A stretch of DNA of 64,000 nt from Echinarachnius parma (GCA_037951105.1 JBAMJV010003125.1:1-64000); one strand, 5' to 3'. Counted from the stretch's first letter, positions 10,550-23,491 are shown. The notes: generated from the letters alone by a model not told the origin. Translations and numbers: made by a program.

Positions 10550-12489
10550 GGGTCATTCCACTGACTTGGGGCACAAAGTGTGACATTAGAGGTGAAATTT
10601 CAAACTAACTAATAACTTTTAATATCAATATATTTTGTTAGTTTACTAGTCAAGTGTTATAAAAGAAAAAAAAATTGGGCATATACTGTGCACGTATACC
10701 ACAATGCCACTGGTAATCAGGCTATGAGTGTATGGGTTGCGGATGTAACTGGAAACCACAGCTAATAAGATACCGAGAATAAATTGTAAGAAAAGAAGTG
10801 TCAGAATTAACAACATTCATGTGATTACTAGTCTTTCCAATGACATTCAAAGAAATTCAGTTCAACCAGTTAAGGCGTCAACATACAATATAGAAAAAAA
10901 AAAAACATAATCATGAAATATGGGCAAAAATCAGCTTTTATTGAAATTCAACCATGAAGTTTGAATAACACAAGAACAATCAACTGTCCAACATTGCAAT
11001 CAATGCCATTTTGTGACTCCATGAACAACATTTATTTTCTTACTTACACGTCGTAGAGAAAAGTTCAGAAGATGTGAAAACAGGTTTGCATTAGATTACT
11101 GATGCGGATGTAACAGTTTATTGTGGAAAACCGTTTCAATTACATCCGGAACAATTTGGGCAATGTTCCTTTGTTGTGATAATAATGTTCTTTCATACAC
11201 TTTTGTTGTTGTTGCTGTTTGTAATTTTTATTTTTTCAAAATATCCCCACCTGAATTTTGCCTCTAATACAATGAAAAATTTGTAAAAAATATGGACGAA
11301 AAATCATCCATTTGTACCTTTTTAAACAAGAGCAGTAAGAGGGAAAGAACATTTATGTACAATCAACTGTCCAGCATTTTACCGATGCCATATTATCACT
11401 CCATAAGCATGTATTATTTTCTACTTACAGGGCCAGAGAAGCAAGTTTACAAGAAATGGAAACGGGGTTTATATACATTATTGTTACGGATGTAACACTT
11501 TATTGTGGAAACCGTTTCCTGTTACATCCGAAACAATTGGTTAATGTTCAGCGTTATTCAGCGTTCAACCTGTTATTGTCTGTTATTGTTTATTTGTTTT
11601 ACCTTTTTGCTTCTTTATTTTAAATCACTATTCCATTCTCTTTTTTTTTTTTGTTGCCTGAAATAGATCCATCATTCAGTTAAGATTCGGACGTAAATTC
11701 GGAAACCTCTTGTTTCAACCGCACAAATGAGCTGCCGATGTGGCGATCGATGTACTGCCAGCTATGTTGGGAGGGGTTTACTAGTCTTGTGCGCAAGGGG
11801 TTTGATCGAATAAAATCTAGCGTAGATCGCTAGTGCGAGTTTTTACGATCTTTTTTGGTTTCGGACGTAACTTCAAGATTGCGGAAACCAAAGCTACGGC
11901 ATGGAGTTTTGAAAGTCATAATCTAAAACTGAAAATTAAAGTCATTAATCAACTAATAACAAATATATTTCCCATCCCAATGTCTATCTATCTTGGTTAT
12001 TAAACATGCATTAGGAAGTTGGTAACCATCTTTTTTTGCCCATGTTCTGGACGTAATCATTTTCATCTCCTTTGGAAACCACCCGTTACGTCCGAATGCG
12101 ATATCAATGAACTTTTTTTCCCCCTCATAAAGAATGTTATGGGTGTTCTGAAAGTGCGCACAAATCAGGTTGTTTATTATTGTTAAAAATAGGAATTCAC
12201 CTCCATCATAATTCTTATTTGTAATAAAAGTAAAGCCACTCAGACAAATGCATTGACCAATGTCACAAAATGTACACATTTTCACTTGCGGAAACCACAG
12301 AAAAACAATAAACAACAACAAAACAAGGTGACAACATCAAATATCATTTCATCATTCTTGATCACTTTATTATGATATACAACATATTACAAACAAAAGT
12401 CATAAATATTACAGGCTGGTGAAATAATTACTGTTAAAGATACATGGTGTGACAAAAATCGAATGTTGCCCAATTCGGTGGAATGACCC
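10550..12489. mobile_element. Motif-array element 2 (GGATGTAAC), 4-bp target duplication
   Basis: Inverted ends GGGTCATTCCACTGAC and the reverse complement of GGGTCATTCCACCGAATT lie inside ATAT duplications (10546-10549, 12490-12493). The words GGATGTAAC or GGACGTAA and their complements recur near 10741, 11104, 11145, 11483, 11520, 11690, 11866, 12050 and 12085, often close to GGAAACC. No transposase is visible. The minus frame 11953-12321 and plus frame 11292-11495 match nothing I recognise. Confidence 0.8.
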
Positions 12490-13027
12490 ATATGCCAGTG
12501 TCCTGAGTTATGTTCTTCCTATTTTGTTGGCAGAATTTGCCTAATAAAGTGATGATTAAAAAAAAAAGTTTTTTATTTTTTATTCTGGGGCTTCTTTTCA
12601 AGCTTGTTTGCAAATTACAAACCTCTCTATAGCTTAGAAAAGAAATCTGACTGATTTTATGATTTTTTTTTTGTGGTTAATTCCACTGTGACTCTCTGTA
12701 ACAATAATATATTTAGGAGGATGTACAGTGTAAACCATCTCTATTAATCATTCAGTGCCTGGGGCACTTGAAATATTTAAGTGCATTTTTACTCATTTAT
12801 ATCACCTGTACGTATGTATGTAGAGTGCATCTTGGGATTCCGTCAAGTTGTCAACATGCGAGTCGAGTTTCATTTTGCATAAATTCTACAATGAATGTGT
12901 GTGTAACTGCATGTTTGATGATCTGTAAGTATACGTACGTACAATGCCTCAAGACATTTAGTGCAGAGAGAGGTGCCATAGAAGGTACATTTGAAAGTGC
13001 CTTTAAAAAAAATAATACCTGTACAGC
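12490..13027. other. Gene-free stretch
   Basis: The stretch is AT-rich, with a GGGGCT-like fragment near 12585. No gene is seen. Confidence 0.35.
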
Positions 13028-13325
13028 AGGGCTCGACACTCGCACTGGCCCGCTGGCCTGGGGCCCAGTGAAATTGCACTTTGGGCCAGCAAAAATGTTA
13101 AGTAATATTTTGGTGGCCAGATCGGGCAGGCAGATTTTTTAACCGGACATTGACAAAATAAGAAAAATCTTGTTTTCTTCCATGTCATGCTTTCATTGTC
13201 TATAATCACAGGGTTGATCAGGAAAGAGTGATTTTTTTAATAGTAAAAAGTTTACTCATTTAATAACATTTTCGGGCCAACAGAAAGGGGGAAGAAATTA
13301 AAAAGGTAAGTGTGGAGCCCTGGTT
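13028..13325 (+). repeat. GGCCC-word repeat, nearly complete copy
   Basis: The copy opens GGCTCGACACTCGCACTGGC and ends near AGTGTGGAGCCCTGG. The reverse-oriented copy at 35785-36140 shares CATGTCATGC-type and AAAATATTAC-type segments and the same ends, so the unit is about 300-350 bp. The end words GGCTCGACACT and GTGGAGCCC suggest weak inverted ends. Confidence 0.7.
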
Positions 13326-13562
13326 GAAACATGTTTTCAGAAATTGATGAACAGGGTAGCGTTATTGGATGGGACAGGTGTAACAAATAGACTTGGCAGT
13401 TCAATCGTATCGGGGTGAAAACCTACTTGTTTGCCGTTAAATATTCACAGTCTTTCTGCATACAGAAATATTTTGATTAACCAATTTAAGACTGATTGAA
13501 TTTGCTATAACATTATAGCATTCTCCATAGTACCCAGCCCGAGTATATTCGGGACCAGTCCT

Positions 13563-13688
13563 GTGCCCCATTTCATAAAACACTTTTATTATTGTAACTA
13601 TTAGGTCAACAGCCAATTGAGCATTGTCATGGTAGTTGCAATAAGTGGACACTTACAACAATTGCAAGTGTTTTATGAAATGGGGCAC
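13563..13688. mobile_element. 126-bp fold-back MITE
   Basis: GTGCCCCATTTCATAAAACA at the left is the exact inverse of TGTTTTATGAAATGGGGCAC at the right. The interior (TATTGTAACTAT, ATTGCAATAAG) is partly self-complementary too. Confidence 0.85.
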
Positions 13689-14160
13689 TAAACTGGTTAA
13701 CCGGTTCCCGACTAAATTTTGCTACAGGGTCTAGTCTACAAGGTCTGCAGGTTCCAGTATGCAATGGGTTAAACTGATCGACTGATCACCCCATCTAACT
13801 GTACATGTGGAATTGTTTCTGCACACGACAGTGTTCATGTTAAACCAGTACAGTACCTTTAAAATATGAAAACCCCGGGGCCTCTGATAGTTTGATGCTC
13901 CTTGAAGGATATAAAGGAGACAGGCAGACCACTAATGCACCCGTCTCATGCACTGTACACACAGCTGTGCCGACTGGCAAAGCACACACTATCCCGGGAG
14001 ATGGATTTCTCTTCTTGTCGATAAGACTGTCCACTTTTCAGCGATCAGAATTAATGGATCAGGCTAGAGCTCTAGAACCCCAGCATCACACTTTTCCACG
14101 ATGTCAAACTGGATTGATAGAGGAGAGGGTTACAAATGCGTGTGATTAGGGGAAGGGAAG

Positions 14161-14990
14161 CTGGAATTCAATTTGAGTGAAATTGGCTTAGGCCATCAAA
14201 CTCGGTACTTATCACTTTCAATAGAGAGAATGTAATAAAGAGCCTGGATAGATTGAATGGGATAGGAGAGTACAGTAGAGACTGTAAAGGTACACAAAAG
14301 TCTTAACACACAAACAGACCAAACTTTTTTGTTATTGTTGTACTAACTGGACATATTTTAAAAGATAAACAGAGGTTATTTTAAGTATTTTCATATCAAA
14401 CCGAATAATACAAATTGAATTTAAGTGAAATTGGCTTCTAAGTTTTAAATTTAAGCCATCAAGCTCGGTACGTATCACATTCAAAAGAGAGACATGTATA
14501 CAAATGTAGAGAGAGATTGAATGGGGCAGGAGAGTAGAAACTGTAAAGATACACGCCATTTTTACACTCAAACAGACCAAACATTTTTTTGTTGTGCTTA
14601 CAGGACATTTTTAAAGATTCTATCATATTTTGCTTTTAAACAGAGGCTATTTTCACATCAAACCAAATGAAACAAATTAAATTTAAGTGAAATTGGCTTA
14701 GGCCACCAAACTCAGCGTCAATATAGAGGATGTGATAGAGGGAAAAATTAAATGGGATAGCCATAGGTGCACACACTATTCTCACACAAACTTACCCAAA
14801 ATATATTTGTTTATGTTTTTAACTCAGGAGGGCCAGTACATTTTTAAAGATTGGATTGTATTTTGTCTGGCAGTGTCCATTTCAGTATCAAACCAAATAA
14901 AACTCAATGGAACTAATTCAATTTGAGTGATATTGGCATATATCCATCAAACTCACTTGCTTATTAAACTAATAGAAAGATAGAGTAACC
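14161..14990. repeat. Diverged tandem repeat, about 3.4 units of 245 bp
   Basis: The phrase AATTTAAGTGAAATTGGCTT starts units near 14165, 14410, 14675 and 14915. Each unit also has CCATCAAACTCGGTA, ATTGAATGGG, CAGACCAAAC and a GGACAT-TTTAAAGAT segment. Confidence 0.75.
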
Positions 14991-15391
14991 CTGTGTTCAC
15001 ACACACAAATTTCATCCCTTAATCATGACTAAAGAATCAGCAGCTGACTATAGAATCAGCTGCTGATTAGCTTTACGATGAAATTTGTGTGTCTGAACAC
15101 TGACATGTGTGAACAACGGCTCGCTCGTTTAATCATGATTAGCTATACGAGACTCATATTTACGGGGCCCCGCAGACAGAAAAAAGACAACACACTACAT
15201 GTACGCAGTAGCAAACTGCGCGCTTATACAATGTTTCATGCAGCTGGAAGCCAGATTTGGTGGGATCTTGGTTTTGTGTGTGTGAACGTAAGGGGTAGTT
15301 TGGTTAATCATGATTCTCTGTACGACGTATCGTTAGTCATGATTCTTTAGTCATGATTAAGGGATGAAAATTTATGTGTGTGAACACGCTG
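14991..15391. mobile_element. MITE, TTCACACAC ends (copy 1)
   Basis: Ends CCCTGTGTTCACACAC and GTGTGTGAACACGCTG are inverted, with TAA on both sides. The interior carries AATCATGACTAAAGAATCAG-type words and CTACATGTACGCAGTAGCAA, shared with copies at 42275 and 46051. Confidence 0.8.
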
Positions 15392-16105
15392 TAAGAGGTT
15401 GTAACAAGAGAGGAGACTTGTAAAAATACAAGGCCCTTGACAGTTTCTCTTCTCACGCAAGCAAACTTAAAAAGGTTTGGCTAGCCTCAAACAAAGAAAG
15501 ACATTACAAATTCTGATATTTGCTTTCCCAGTTGGGCATCATGAATGAAATTTTGGTCGAAGCTCATTTTGGGCGACTAATTTTGAGCCCTGCATATATC
15601 ATGTACACATTGTTGGCTCTGACACGCTGGCCACACTGGGTCTACGCCGAGCTGCAAATCAGGGACAAAATTAAAATGTATTTTTCGGATCCTACTTTTC
15701 AAGCTTGCATGCCTGCATACAGTATATAGCATTCAAAATTTAAATGCATTGAACTCAATGCAATTTTTCAGGGCCTCTTTTGGGCATTTCAACCTTTATG
15801 GGGCTAAATCGGCCCATGCCCCATGTATTTGTTCAATGCTGTGAATCATATTCTTCCCCTGGTGCATTTTCAAGAGAAATCATAAATTGTACCCATGTTT
15901 ATAATTATATAGCTATCCTTTTTAACTCAATTAGATAAATTTGCCTCCATTTTTCTGGTTTAAATCTGTCCTTACTGGATGCACTAGCCTTGACCTGGTT
16001 AAGACTGTCCATCAACGGAGGTCTGCGGAGGCTAAATTAATGAAATTATTGGATGTGTGCAAGTATGTAGGTGTGGAGAGCTCAAAGTCCAGTTTCTTGG
16101 GGTGC
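15392..16105. other. Gene-free stretch
   Basis: A GGGGCT-type fragment is present at 15770-15830 (GGGCCTCTTTTGGGCATTTC). Nothing else is recognised. Confidence 0.35.
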
Positions 16106-16358
16106 AGTCACATATCACCAGACAGCTCTAACAGTCGCCCGAAGACGGATAGACATTTTTTGAAAACAAATTATCCGGTGGTGAAAGTTGTCTCCGTTGC
16201 TGCATGCACAAAACTTTTCGCCAGATAGAAAGACAGACATTGCCTGATAAGGAACGTAATCATCGAACAAGAAACGCATTGAAACAAAGACAAATTTATG
16301 GAATAAAATTGTTGCTCTCTGTCGGGCGTCCGTTGACGCTATTGGGTGATATGTGACA
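16106..16358. mobile_element. MITE, GTCACATATCACC ends (copy 1)
   Basis: GTCACATATCACCAGACAGC at the left pairs with GGGTGATATGTGAC at the right. The interior shares AAACAAATTATCCGGTGGTG and GATAAGGAACG with the copy at 33073-33307. Confidence 0.8.
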
Positions 16359-17904
16359 GACACTTTCTTTACTTTGCGACCAGTAGAGGTTTTATACATA
16401 CTTCTTTGTACAACAACATGTACATGAATATGTATCCATATTTCCTCAGTTAGGTTTGATAAATTATGACAAAAGTTAATGACTTATCAGACGAACCATA
16501 TCTTATATCTTTGCAACCCGTTCTTGATGTGGATGTCTTGTAAAACATGTCAGTTAGGTTTGATAAATTATAAAAAAAAGTTAATGAATTATTAAACAAA
16601 CCAGAACTTGTTTCTTTGCAACCAGTTCTTGTCTACAGTATGTCTTTTTACAACATGTACTGTACATGTTGTATGGATATTTCTTCATTTTGAAAACAGT
16701 TAATAAATTATCAGACAAAACACTATTTTTTTTACTACATAGGTGTGAAGTTTCTTTCATGCGTTGTTCATTGTCTGAGTGTGAATCATTTGCAGTGAAA
16801 ACATACAATGTATGTATAACAATGCCACACATTAAAGGTACATGTCAGTGGATGTTATACAGAATCTACATTATCCCGGATCCAGGGCGAAAGCTATTTC
16901 AAGGCAAAATATATCCTTATTTCTCTTCCCAAATTGGCAACGCTTAATTTTTTGCTACCGTTTGATGACATCACAATAAGTGGGAAATATTTTGTTTAGT
17001 AGCATATATATAAGAAAAACATTAACTAGTTTGCTGCATGAAGTTGCCAATTTGAACAATGAAATTTGATTTGAAAATGTGACAATGAATTGCCAATTTA
17101 AGGATTTTCCTAGTGTATATATTAATACAAATCATTAAAATCATGACAGAAGGTACAGTAAAAAAAAAAAAAGGCTCAAATAAAATGCTCTTTCCCCTAT
17201 ATTTTTGCTCAAATGTGGGACTACCAAACCACAAATACGTGTGCAATTGTCCTTGATGGGTCATGTACATGTAGTGTTATGTCTGTACATGTACATTGTT
17301 CATAGTTGATCAAAAGTCATTTAATTGTTAAATTCATCAAGGTCATTTCAGTACATGTTTGTAGGACACGAATGAGTGACATTGACGTTCAAATTCATTT
17401 ATGATTTATTGTTCAAATTAGTATTGTATTTTATCTTTCAGGAACATTGCATTGTGTCTGCTGCCAAGAACAATCAGTACAGTATATACGTAGGTGAGTA
17501 CAATTACAAAAGCATTCTATTCTTAGCACTTCTGTTAATACATTACTAGGCCTTGATAAATCTATCATACTTTCCATTCTTCGAGTAAATAAATAATTGC
17601 CAATTAACTTTTGATGATGATCATGATGCATGCACACTACATCCCAATCCACAGAATAGAACACACATTGTCCCCATATTCAGCTTTGTTGTTGGCTTGG
17701 ATGTTAGCAAAAATATGAATGTTTTGTAACTTAAAAACAGAAATTGACATGCCCAACAACGGCGAACAAACCAGAGCTTCAATGTACATCAAATAGTGGT
17801 CAATATTGGGCAGAATTTTGCGTGCATTATTTGTAGATTGTCCCTTGTTTTGTTTTTTTATCCAATTTGTGACTGACCATCCAGAAATGAGGAAGTAACA
17901 AGGT
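16359..17904. other. Gene-free stretch with a short tandem duplication
   Basis: A unit of about 103 bp (CAGTTAGGTTTGATAAATTA onward) is repeated at 16448 and 16551, with a fragment near 16699. ACATGTAC words cluster near 17270-17300. No gene is seen. Confidence 0.45.
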
Positions 17905-18030
17905 AGGACATATATTGCCCCCTTAATTCAGTAGGTAGCCCCTACAATTATAGGGTATTATGTTAAATATTTTGTGATATCCATCAGATTGACAAAATAG
18001 CCCCCTAAAATAAATAATTAATTCCTGCAT
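17905..18030. repeat. AGCCCC-word repeat, short subfamily (copy 1)
   Basis: GTAGGTAGCCCCTA, AGGGTATTATGTTAAA, TATCCATCAGATTG and TAGCCCCCTAAAAT occur in the same order at 28755-28930. Confidence 0.7.
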
Positions 18031-18057
18031 TGGGAATTAAGAAAGAAAACAAATGCC

Positions 18058-18320
18058 AGGGATATCATACAGGAAATAAAAACAAAGATATGGAGATGGG
18101 CAGGTCACCTTGCAAGACTTAAAAGACAACATATGGACACATAATATAACTGATTGGACACCAAGAACACGAACCAGATGAAGAGGCAGACAGAGTAGGT
18201 GTTGGATGGATGACATCAGAGAATTTGGCGGTGTTACATGGATGCGACAAGCACAAGAAAGAAGAAAATGGAATGGTGATGAAGAGACAGGTTCTTCTGC
18301 AGTGGACAGACAGACATAAG
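18058..18320 (+). pseudogene. LINE (non-LTR retrotransposon) reverse-transcriptase tail, degenerate
   Basis: One frame gives KTKIWRWAGHLARL, and after a shift TDWTPRTRTR-stop-RGRQ and WMDDIREFGGVTWMRQAQER then RKWNGDEET. These are the usual C-terminal motifs of many LINE polyproteins (W-AGH-AR, W-P, RGR, W-DDI, W--A--R--W). Frameshifts and a stop show that it is dead. It is followed directly by a GATA tail, as expected for a LINE 3' end. Confidence 0.8.
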
Positions 18321-18321
18321 C

Positions 18322-18370
<49 letters not shown>
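18322..18370 (+). repeat. (GATA)n microsatellite
   Basis: About twelve uninterrupted GATA units follow the LINE fragment and are probably its 3' tail. Confidence 0.95.
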
Positions 18371-19029
18371 CCAGAGTAAAAACTGTGATTGATTATCAGG
18401 CTTCAGCTATACTTGCTTTAAAAAAAAAATGCATTGAAACATAATGCAGAACTTCTAAACAGGATTTAGAAAGTAACCGTGACACCTTTTCTTCTTTCTA
18501 AGTTACATTCTGAAATGAGATACCATATATCCAGTTTAGAATTATAAGAACATTAATGAACAATGCATCAGCAAGTTTGTAGTGATTTATTCACCAGTGA
18601 AAGTAGAAATCCAAACCGTTATGTTGCAGTTATTTTTTTGTTAAAGTCAAAATAGAGCAGCACTAGCTACATTGCATGCAATCCATACACAGTCGCACAG
18701 TTTAGGTAGAGCTATGCCCCACCCCCACCCCTCCCCCACCCCCCCCCCCCCCCCCCCCCCACCCCCCAATGAAAGGAATTTGAATGAGTGGATACACAAT
18801 GCAACGCAAATGCCCTAATCAGAAATACAAATCCAACTCAATGGCTTCCAGAATAGTATACAATCTACCTGACTTTTCAATGACTCAATCCTCTTAAAAG
18901 AGCCACTTTCTCACGATAGGGTAGGACTCTAGATCTCTATTTAGAGTACAATGTAATGTGTATATTTCCTCATTCTCTTCTTCAAGGAAGTGAAAGGTAC
19001 ATGTAGTGCCTGGTAACTAAAGATCTCTA
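18371..19029. other. Gene-free stretch with a 22-base poly-C tract
   Basis: The C run at 18739-18760 lies in a C-rich block (18715-18768). Nothing else is recognised. Confidence 0.5.
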
Positions 19030-19688
19030 TTAAAGGGAGTGTCCGCCTTTTACGAATCGTCTGAACAGTTTCCAGTAGACGGATGAGGATGAATGTAACA
19101 CTCACTATGAAATTTCAGATCAAACAAGCTGTAATTTTGGTTCTACGAATAAAAAACGAATGTGTACTAGAAATCATCCCTTCATCGAACTATATATCGG
19201 CCAATAAATGTGTTCAACTGATTTAGCATAGTATTACAACAATATTGTAGTTATTCTTGTAAAGACCTACAGGTATAGACAACATTTTTTAAAGGTATGC
19301 CACAAAAAAGGTCTCGAATGGAGAATTAACAATTACAGACTCAGTTTTACGAGTCTTAGTTATTTTATTTAAATTGTGATTGTGATCGAACAACAGTGTA
19401 AGCGAATACTAAATTTGATTGTAAGTTGTTCGATCACAACTGAGCGCGGTTCACGCACAGCCACGAAGGGCTCGCCCACAATCCGCAGGTAACTATCGTG
19501 AGGGAAATCTTACAACGGGCGAAGACTCGTAATGCAAATATATATATACGACGTTACGTCACTGTTATTATTTTGAGGTCTATAACTCCACGAAAAGGAG
19601 ATTTCAACCCGTAATTTTTTTCAGGCAAGCTGTTAAGCTCGCAAACTTTTGAAATTTGGCTTGCAAAAGGCGGACACACTCCCTTTAA
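19030..19688. mobile_element. TTAA-flanked MITE (GTGTCCGCC ends)
   Basis: TTAAAGGGAGTGTCCGCCTT at the left is the inverse of AAGGCGGACACACTCCCTTTAA at the right, less one base. The interior contains GTTCGATCACAA inverted words. There is no open frame of note. Confidence 0.85.
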
Positions 19689-21107
19689 CTTGATATTTTT
19701 TTCCCAAAAGTAATATTTGAGATCTCTTGACAATGATATGTGAGATTTTCATAGAAAAACAAATAATGTTTAGTGAAAACAGAAAATCAGTGTCTGACTT
19801 TTTTATATTTCAAACACTTAAATTAGACTAACGAGAAAGAGAATTTGAAAACCAAAACCTGTTTCATGTTTCTATTGGTAGTACGAAAACAACAATGAGA
19901 TTGGGACTCTCCTAGAAAGAATACCAACAGTCCTTTTCAGGACTACACCAACAGTCCTTTCTAGGACTACCACAGTCCTTTTTAGGACTATCCTACATGT
20001 AGAAAGAATACAATCAGTCCTTTTCAGGACTCACCAATCCTTCCCTCTCACATGGTGCAACCGCAAACCACACGTATTACATGTACTCCACCATGGAAAC
20101 TGATACTTACAAGCAACATTTAACAATGAGATTTGGAAGAACGAAAACCTGTTCCATGTTTCTATTAGTAATACAAAAACAATAATGTATACTAAGAACC
20201 GCTAGAGTAAAATGTGTGGATTTGGACAAAGCTACTACATGTATCTATCCCTTTTATTTTAAATGCACTACAAATGCTGCAAGATCCTCATCTGTTTGCA
20301 TTTTAAGTGGGTCTCACGGATGATTAACAGGAAGAATTTACAGTACTTATAGTAGATAGATTGGATATCATCTGCGGATGCAAGCTGGATCGACTAGGGG
20401 ATGCAGAAGATTAATTGTCTTTCCTAATGCTGAGAATAATCGAAGGGACCAAGGATGTCCCTCAAGTAATTAACGCAGCATTCATCATCCTGAAATTAGA
20501 CTCCATTATCCTGGCACCATATATACATGTATTTATGAGAAGGCAGACAGCAGATGGGACTGACAGATCTATCAAGGATGAGAAATCTCATCACAACTCC
20601 AAGCAACCCCCAATAATTTTTACAACAAAAACCATTTAATGTTTTTTAAAATATGAATTAAGGCAAAGTGTAACAAAAATCGAATCTAGCAGATCCTTTG
20701 TCTGGGCTGAAATAAAAAAAAACATTGTATGGGGAACTTTTTTTTTTATAACAAAGAAATGCATAAGGTGTGCATCCCACGTGCCCCTCCCCCCCCCCCC
20801 CCCCCCCCCCCCCCTTCCCCCAATCAGCCAGACCACGCTATGCAACTGTTCTACAATGTTGTTTCGTAGGCAATATATGCCCACTATTCAGGTTAAAAAT
20901 ATGCTCATGAAGTGATTATTAAACTCAGAAGCAGTCTCTGCACTGATGCAAGTCGCGCTACAGCATCAATGACTCGAGATGGGAGAGTGTCAAAATCAGA
21001 TGCGTGCTGATGAAATTTTGAGTCACTGGACGTGCCGAGTAACGTAATGATGAAATTGGCAGCGGGCTGAGAGCAGGAATTCATAGAGTGAGGTACACGT
21101 ATAATTA
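19689..21107. other. Gene-free stretch with a hairpin cluster and poly-C
   Basis: The stretch includes the hairpin cluster at 19930-20031 and a 26-base C run at 20789-20814. I found no gene. Confidence 0.4.
19930..20031. repeat. Cluster of four 16-bp hairpins
   Basis: AGTCCTTTTCAGGACT or a one-base variant occurs at about 19930, 19954, 19975 and 20015. Each is a perfect 6-bp stem with a 4-base loop, spaced by ACACCAAC or similar. Confidence 0.8.
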
Positions 21108-21403
21108 TACCCCTTTCATAGTGCACTGATTTTCATTGATGCGTCCGGAGAGAAAAACACCGATGAAATTGGTCAAAGGTCATTATTTTGTTCCGGCCAC
21201 TGTAGCGCCCAGCTAGCAAGCAATTGCGCAATAATTCTTCACTTCCATCCGTGGCTCGCCCCAGCAAGTGAATCTCTCCGGCAGTACAATGTATGAATGG
21301 CTCACCGCGGACAAGCGTCAGTTTCACCTTTGTTTACATTTAAAGTAAATTCGATCATTATTTTCATCGGTGTGACACTGATAGAACCACTATGAAAAGG
21401 GTA
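21108..21403. mobile_element. Fold-back MITE (TACCCCTTTCATAGTG ends)
   Basis: TACCCCTTTCATAGTGCACT pairs with the right end CCACTATGAAAAGGGTA. The next inner parts (GATTTTCATTGATG and TCATCGGTG) also match partly. A TA duplication is possible. Confidence 0.65.
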
Positions 21404-21877
21404 TTAGGCAGAGAGTTACCAAACCGTGAATAGCTTGCTTGCGAGCCGAGGTGAGTAATCTCATATGGCCTTCATATTTCGGCTTTCTCGCTCCACCCGC
21501 CCGTCAAGTGCGCGGCCAATTTACCTCCCGTTTACGCAATGATGCCGACGCTAATGGAACCCAATAACTTGAGTGGATAAGGATTGGGCGGATGCTTATT
21601 ATTGCCTGAGCAGAGTAAATTTTAAATGAGTAATTTCATTTTCATATATTATGCACAAGGTTGATTTATTTTCTCCATATATTAGACTTATGATTCAGGC
21701 ATTAAGTGTCTCTAAATTAAAAACTTTACTAGTGATATTACCATTGATGCTCATGATATGAAACCTATATTACATGTAGGTTTGGGCTCTTATTGCATAG
21801 AACCCAATAACCACGAACAGTGAAGTTAGATCTATGTGTTGGATGCTGAATATTTGTTAATGTCTACATTATACGCT
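21404..21877. other. Gene-free stretch
   Basis: The first 200 bp are GC-richer (GCGAGCCGAGG, CGCGGCCAATTTACC) and then the sequence becomes AT-rich. Nothing is recognised. Confidence 0.3.
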
Positions 21878-22135
21878 TGACACTAGCACTTGCCCTTTTG
21901 CCCGGGGCAAGTAAACCTTTGATGTTGGGCAAGTAAAATTTCACAAATGGTCTAGAACAGTCTGGTTGCCCGATCAGGCAACTAACTATTGGTCAATTAC
22001 AAGAGAAAATTTGATTCCTTAAATGTAAATCTCATCTACAGTAGAAGTAAGAGAGCAAGTACATTTTCTGTCTGGGCAAGTAACATTCAAACATTTATGA
22101 TTTTACTTGCCCGAAAAGGCCCAGTAGAAAAAAAA
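21878..22135 (+). repeat. GGGCAAG-word repeat (copy 1)
   Basis: Ordered words are TTGACACTAGCACTTGCCC, GGGGCAAGTAAA, GGGCAAGTAAAATTTCA, GGTTGCCCGATCAGGCAAC, CTGGGCAAGTAAC and CTTGCCCGAAAAGG. The same order is seen at 47243 and 50147, and inverted at 26636. Confidence 0.8.
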
Positions 22136-23386
22136 ATAGTATCATGGAGGCTTGCGTTTTAGAGTATGCATGACTCAAATTCAGTGAAGCGTTAATCTGC
22201 ATATTTTTTTTGTTATATTTTCAGCGTATGATTCAGTATACGTGTACAATGTCAATGTATCTGTTATTCTGTTGCCATTGAAGTGTGAACTTATTTCAAA
22301 CATAGAGAAACTGACCAGAAATATAAAAAGAGCAAAGAATATATATCTATACACTATAGATGGTTTCTCTGGGTGTGAACTTGTCAGCACCATGGCAATG
22401 CTGACACTGTTGAAAACTAATAATCTGTGTCAAGAGGGATATATACTGCCAAAACTTTCATTATTAATTTAATTTCTATGCCGTTGCGTACGTTTTCATA
22501 TATGAGGTTAAATGCAGCACTGAAGCGTGCATGAATTTTTCATCAAACCCCAGCCCAAGATCGCTGCTTATTACACTTAGATCAGCGAGGAGTCCTCCCA
22601 CCTCTCTGATTAGATAATGTTTGTAGAGGGATATGAAGATGGAAACTTTATATCTGTTGAAGATATCAAGATGCAAATGCTACATTACATACCAGTATGG
22701 CTTAGTGTTTGATACTCTGTACATCAAGTTGTTGTCCTTGATGATTAAGGCTGATTTTATCTCTTGAAATATGTGGTGTATCTTCAAGTGATATGTGCAA
22801 TCTGTGATAAGTTTGGATTGATATGCAATTCAAAAGCAGGTCTTTACGAAATGGCAGGCCTGCACACAAGCATACATCATTTACAATCATTGTTATCCCA
22901 AATTCCTTGACTGAAATTTGGTAAAACTTGCATGATTTGTATTAGAGATTGTATATCTATCTATAGGCACAGTCTGAGATGTGTTGAATATTATTCTGCA
23001 TGTAACTATTGAGCAAATTGAATAAATTAATTTCCATATTGTGAATTTGAAATTTTGAATTAATAATTCAAAACGTTTCAAAGATAATTTAGTTATGTAC
23101 ACAAGTTTTGGGGTAAACTACTTACCCGCATAGCCTATGTCCTATGAACACATTACAGTTAATGCACAAATGAATGCTTCAATTTGGGCCTTTGTATTGA
23201 TTAGTTTTTAAGTTGTATTGTAACTCTTTCATTATGTTGTGGGAGCATGTTTGATAACAATGACACAAGCTATTCGCCAAGTGTTTACTGTTTATTGCAT
23301 TGCATGGACATAACATTGGACAATGTACAGCTAACAGCCAATACCCTATCAGACATCAGACTCAAGAGTACAAAGGCCATGACCCC

Positions 23387-23422
<36 letters not shown>

Positions 23423-23491
23423 AACCCCAATTATGTGGTGTCCCAATGGTCTGGCCTGTTATTCAGACATCATTAGAATAATATATGCACA
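22136..23491. other. Gene-free stretch ending in a 32-base poly-C tract
   Basis: The C run at 23388-23419 is the longest in the window. The rest is AT-rich and unassigned. Confidence 0.4.

Noticed and set aside
11953-12321. 122-codon minus-strand open frame
   Set aside because: It lies inside motif-array element 2, has no recognisable domain and lacks splice or copy support.
12768-13142. 124-codon plus-strand open frame
   Set aside because: Its second half is the GGCCC-word repeat, so the frame is a chance join.
17270-17300. ACATGTAC palindromes as a regulatory site
   Set aside because: Such words are scattered all over the window and look like a background feature of this genome.
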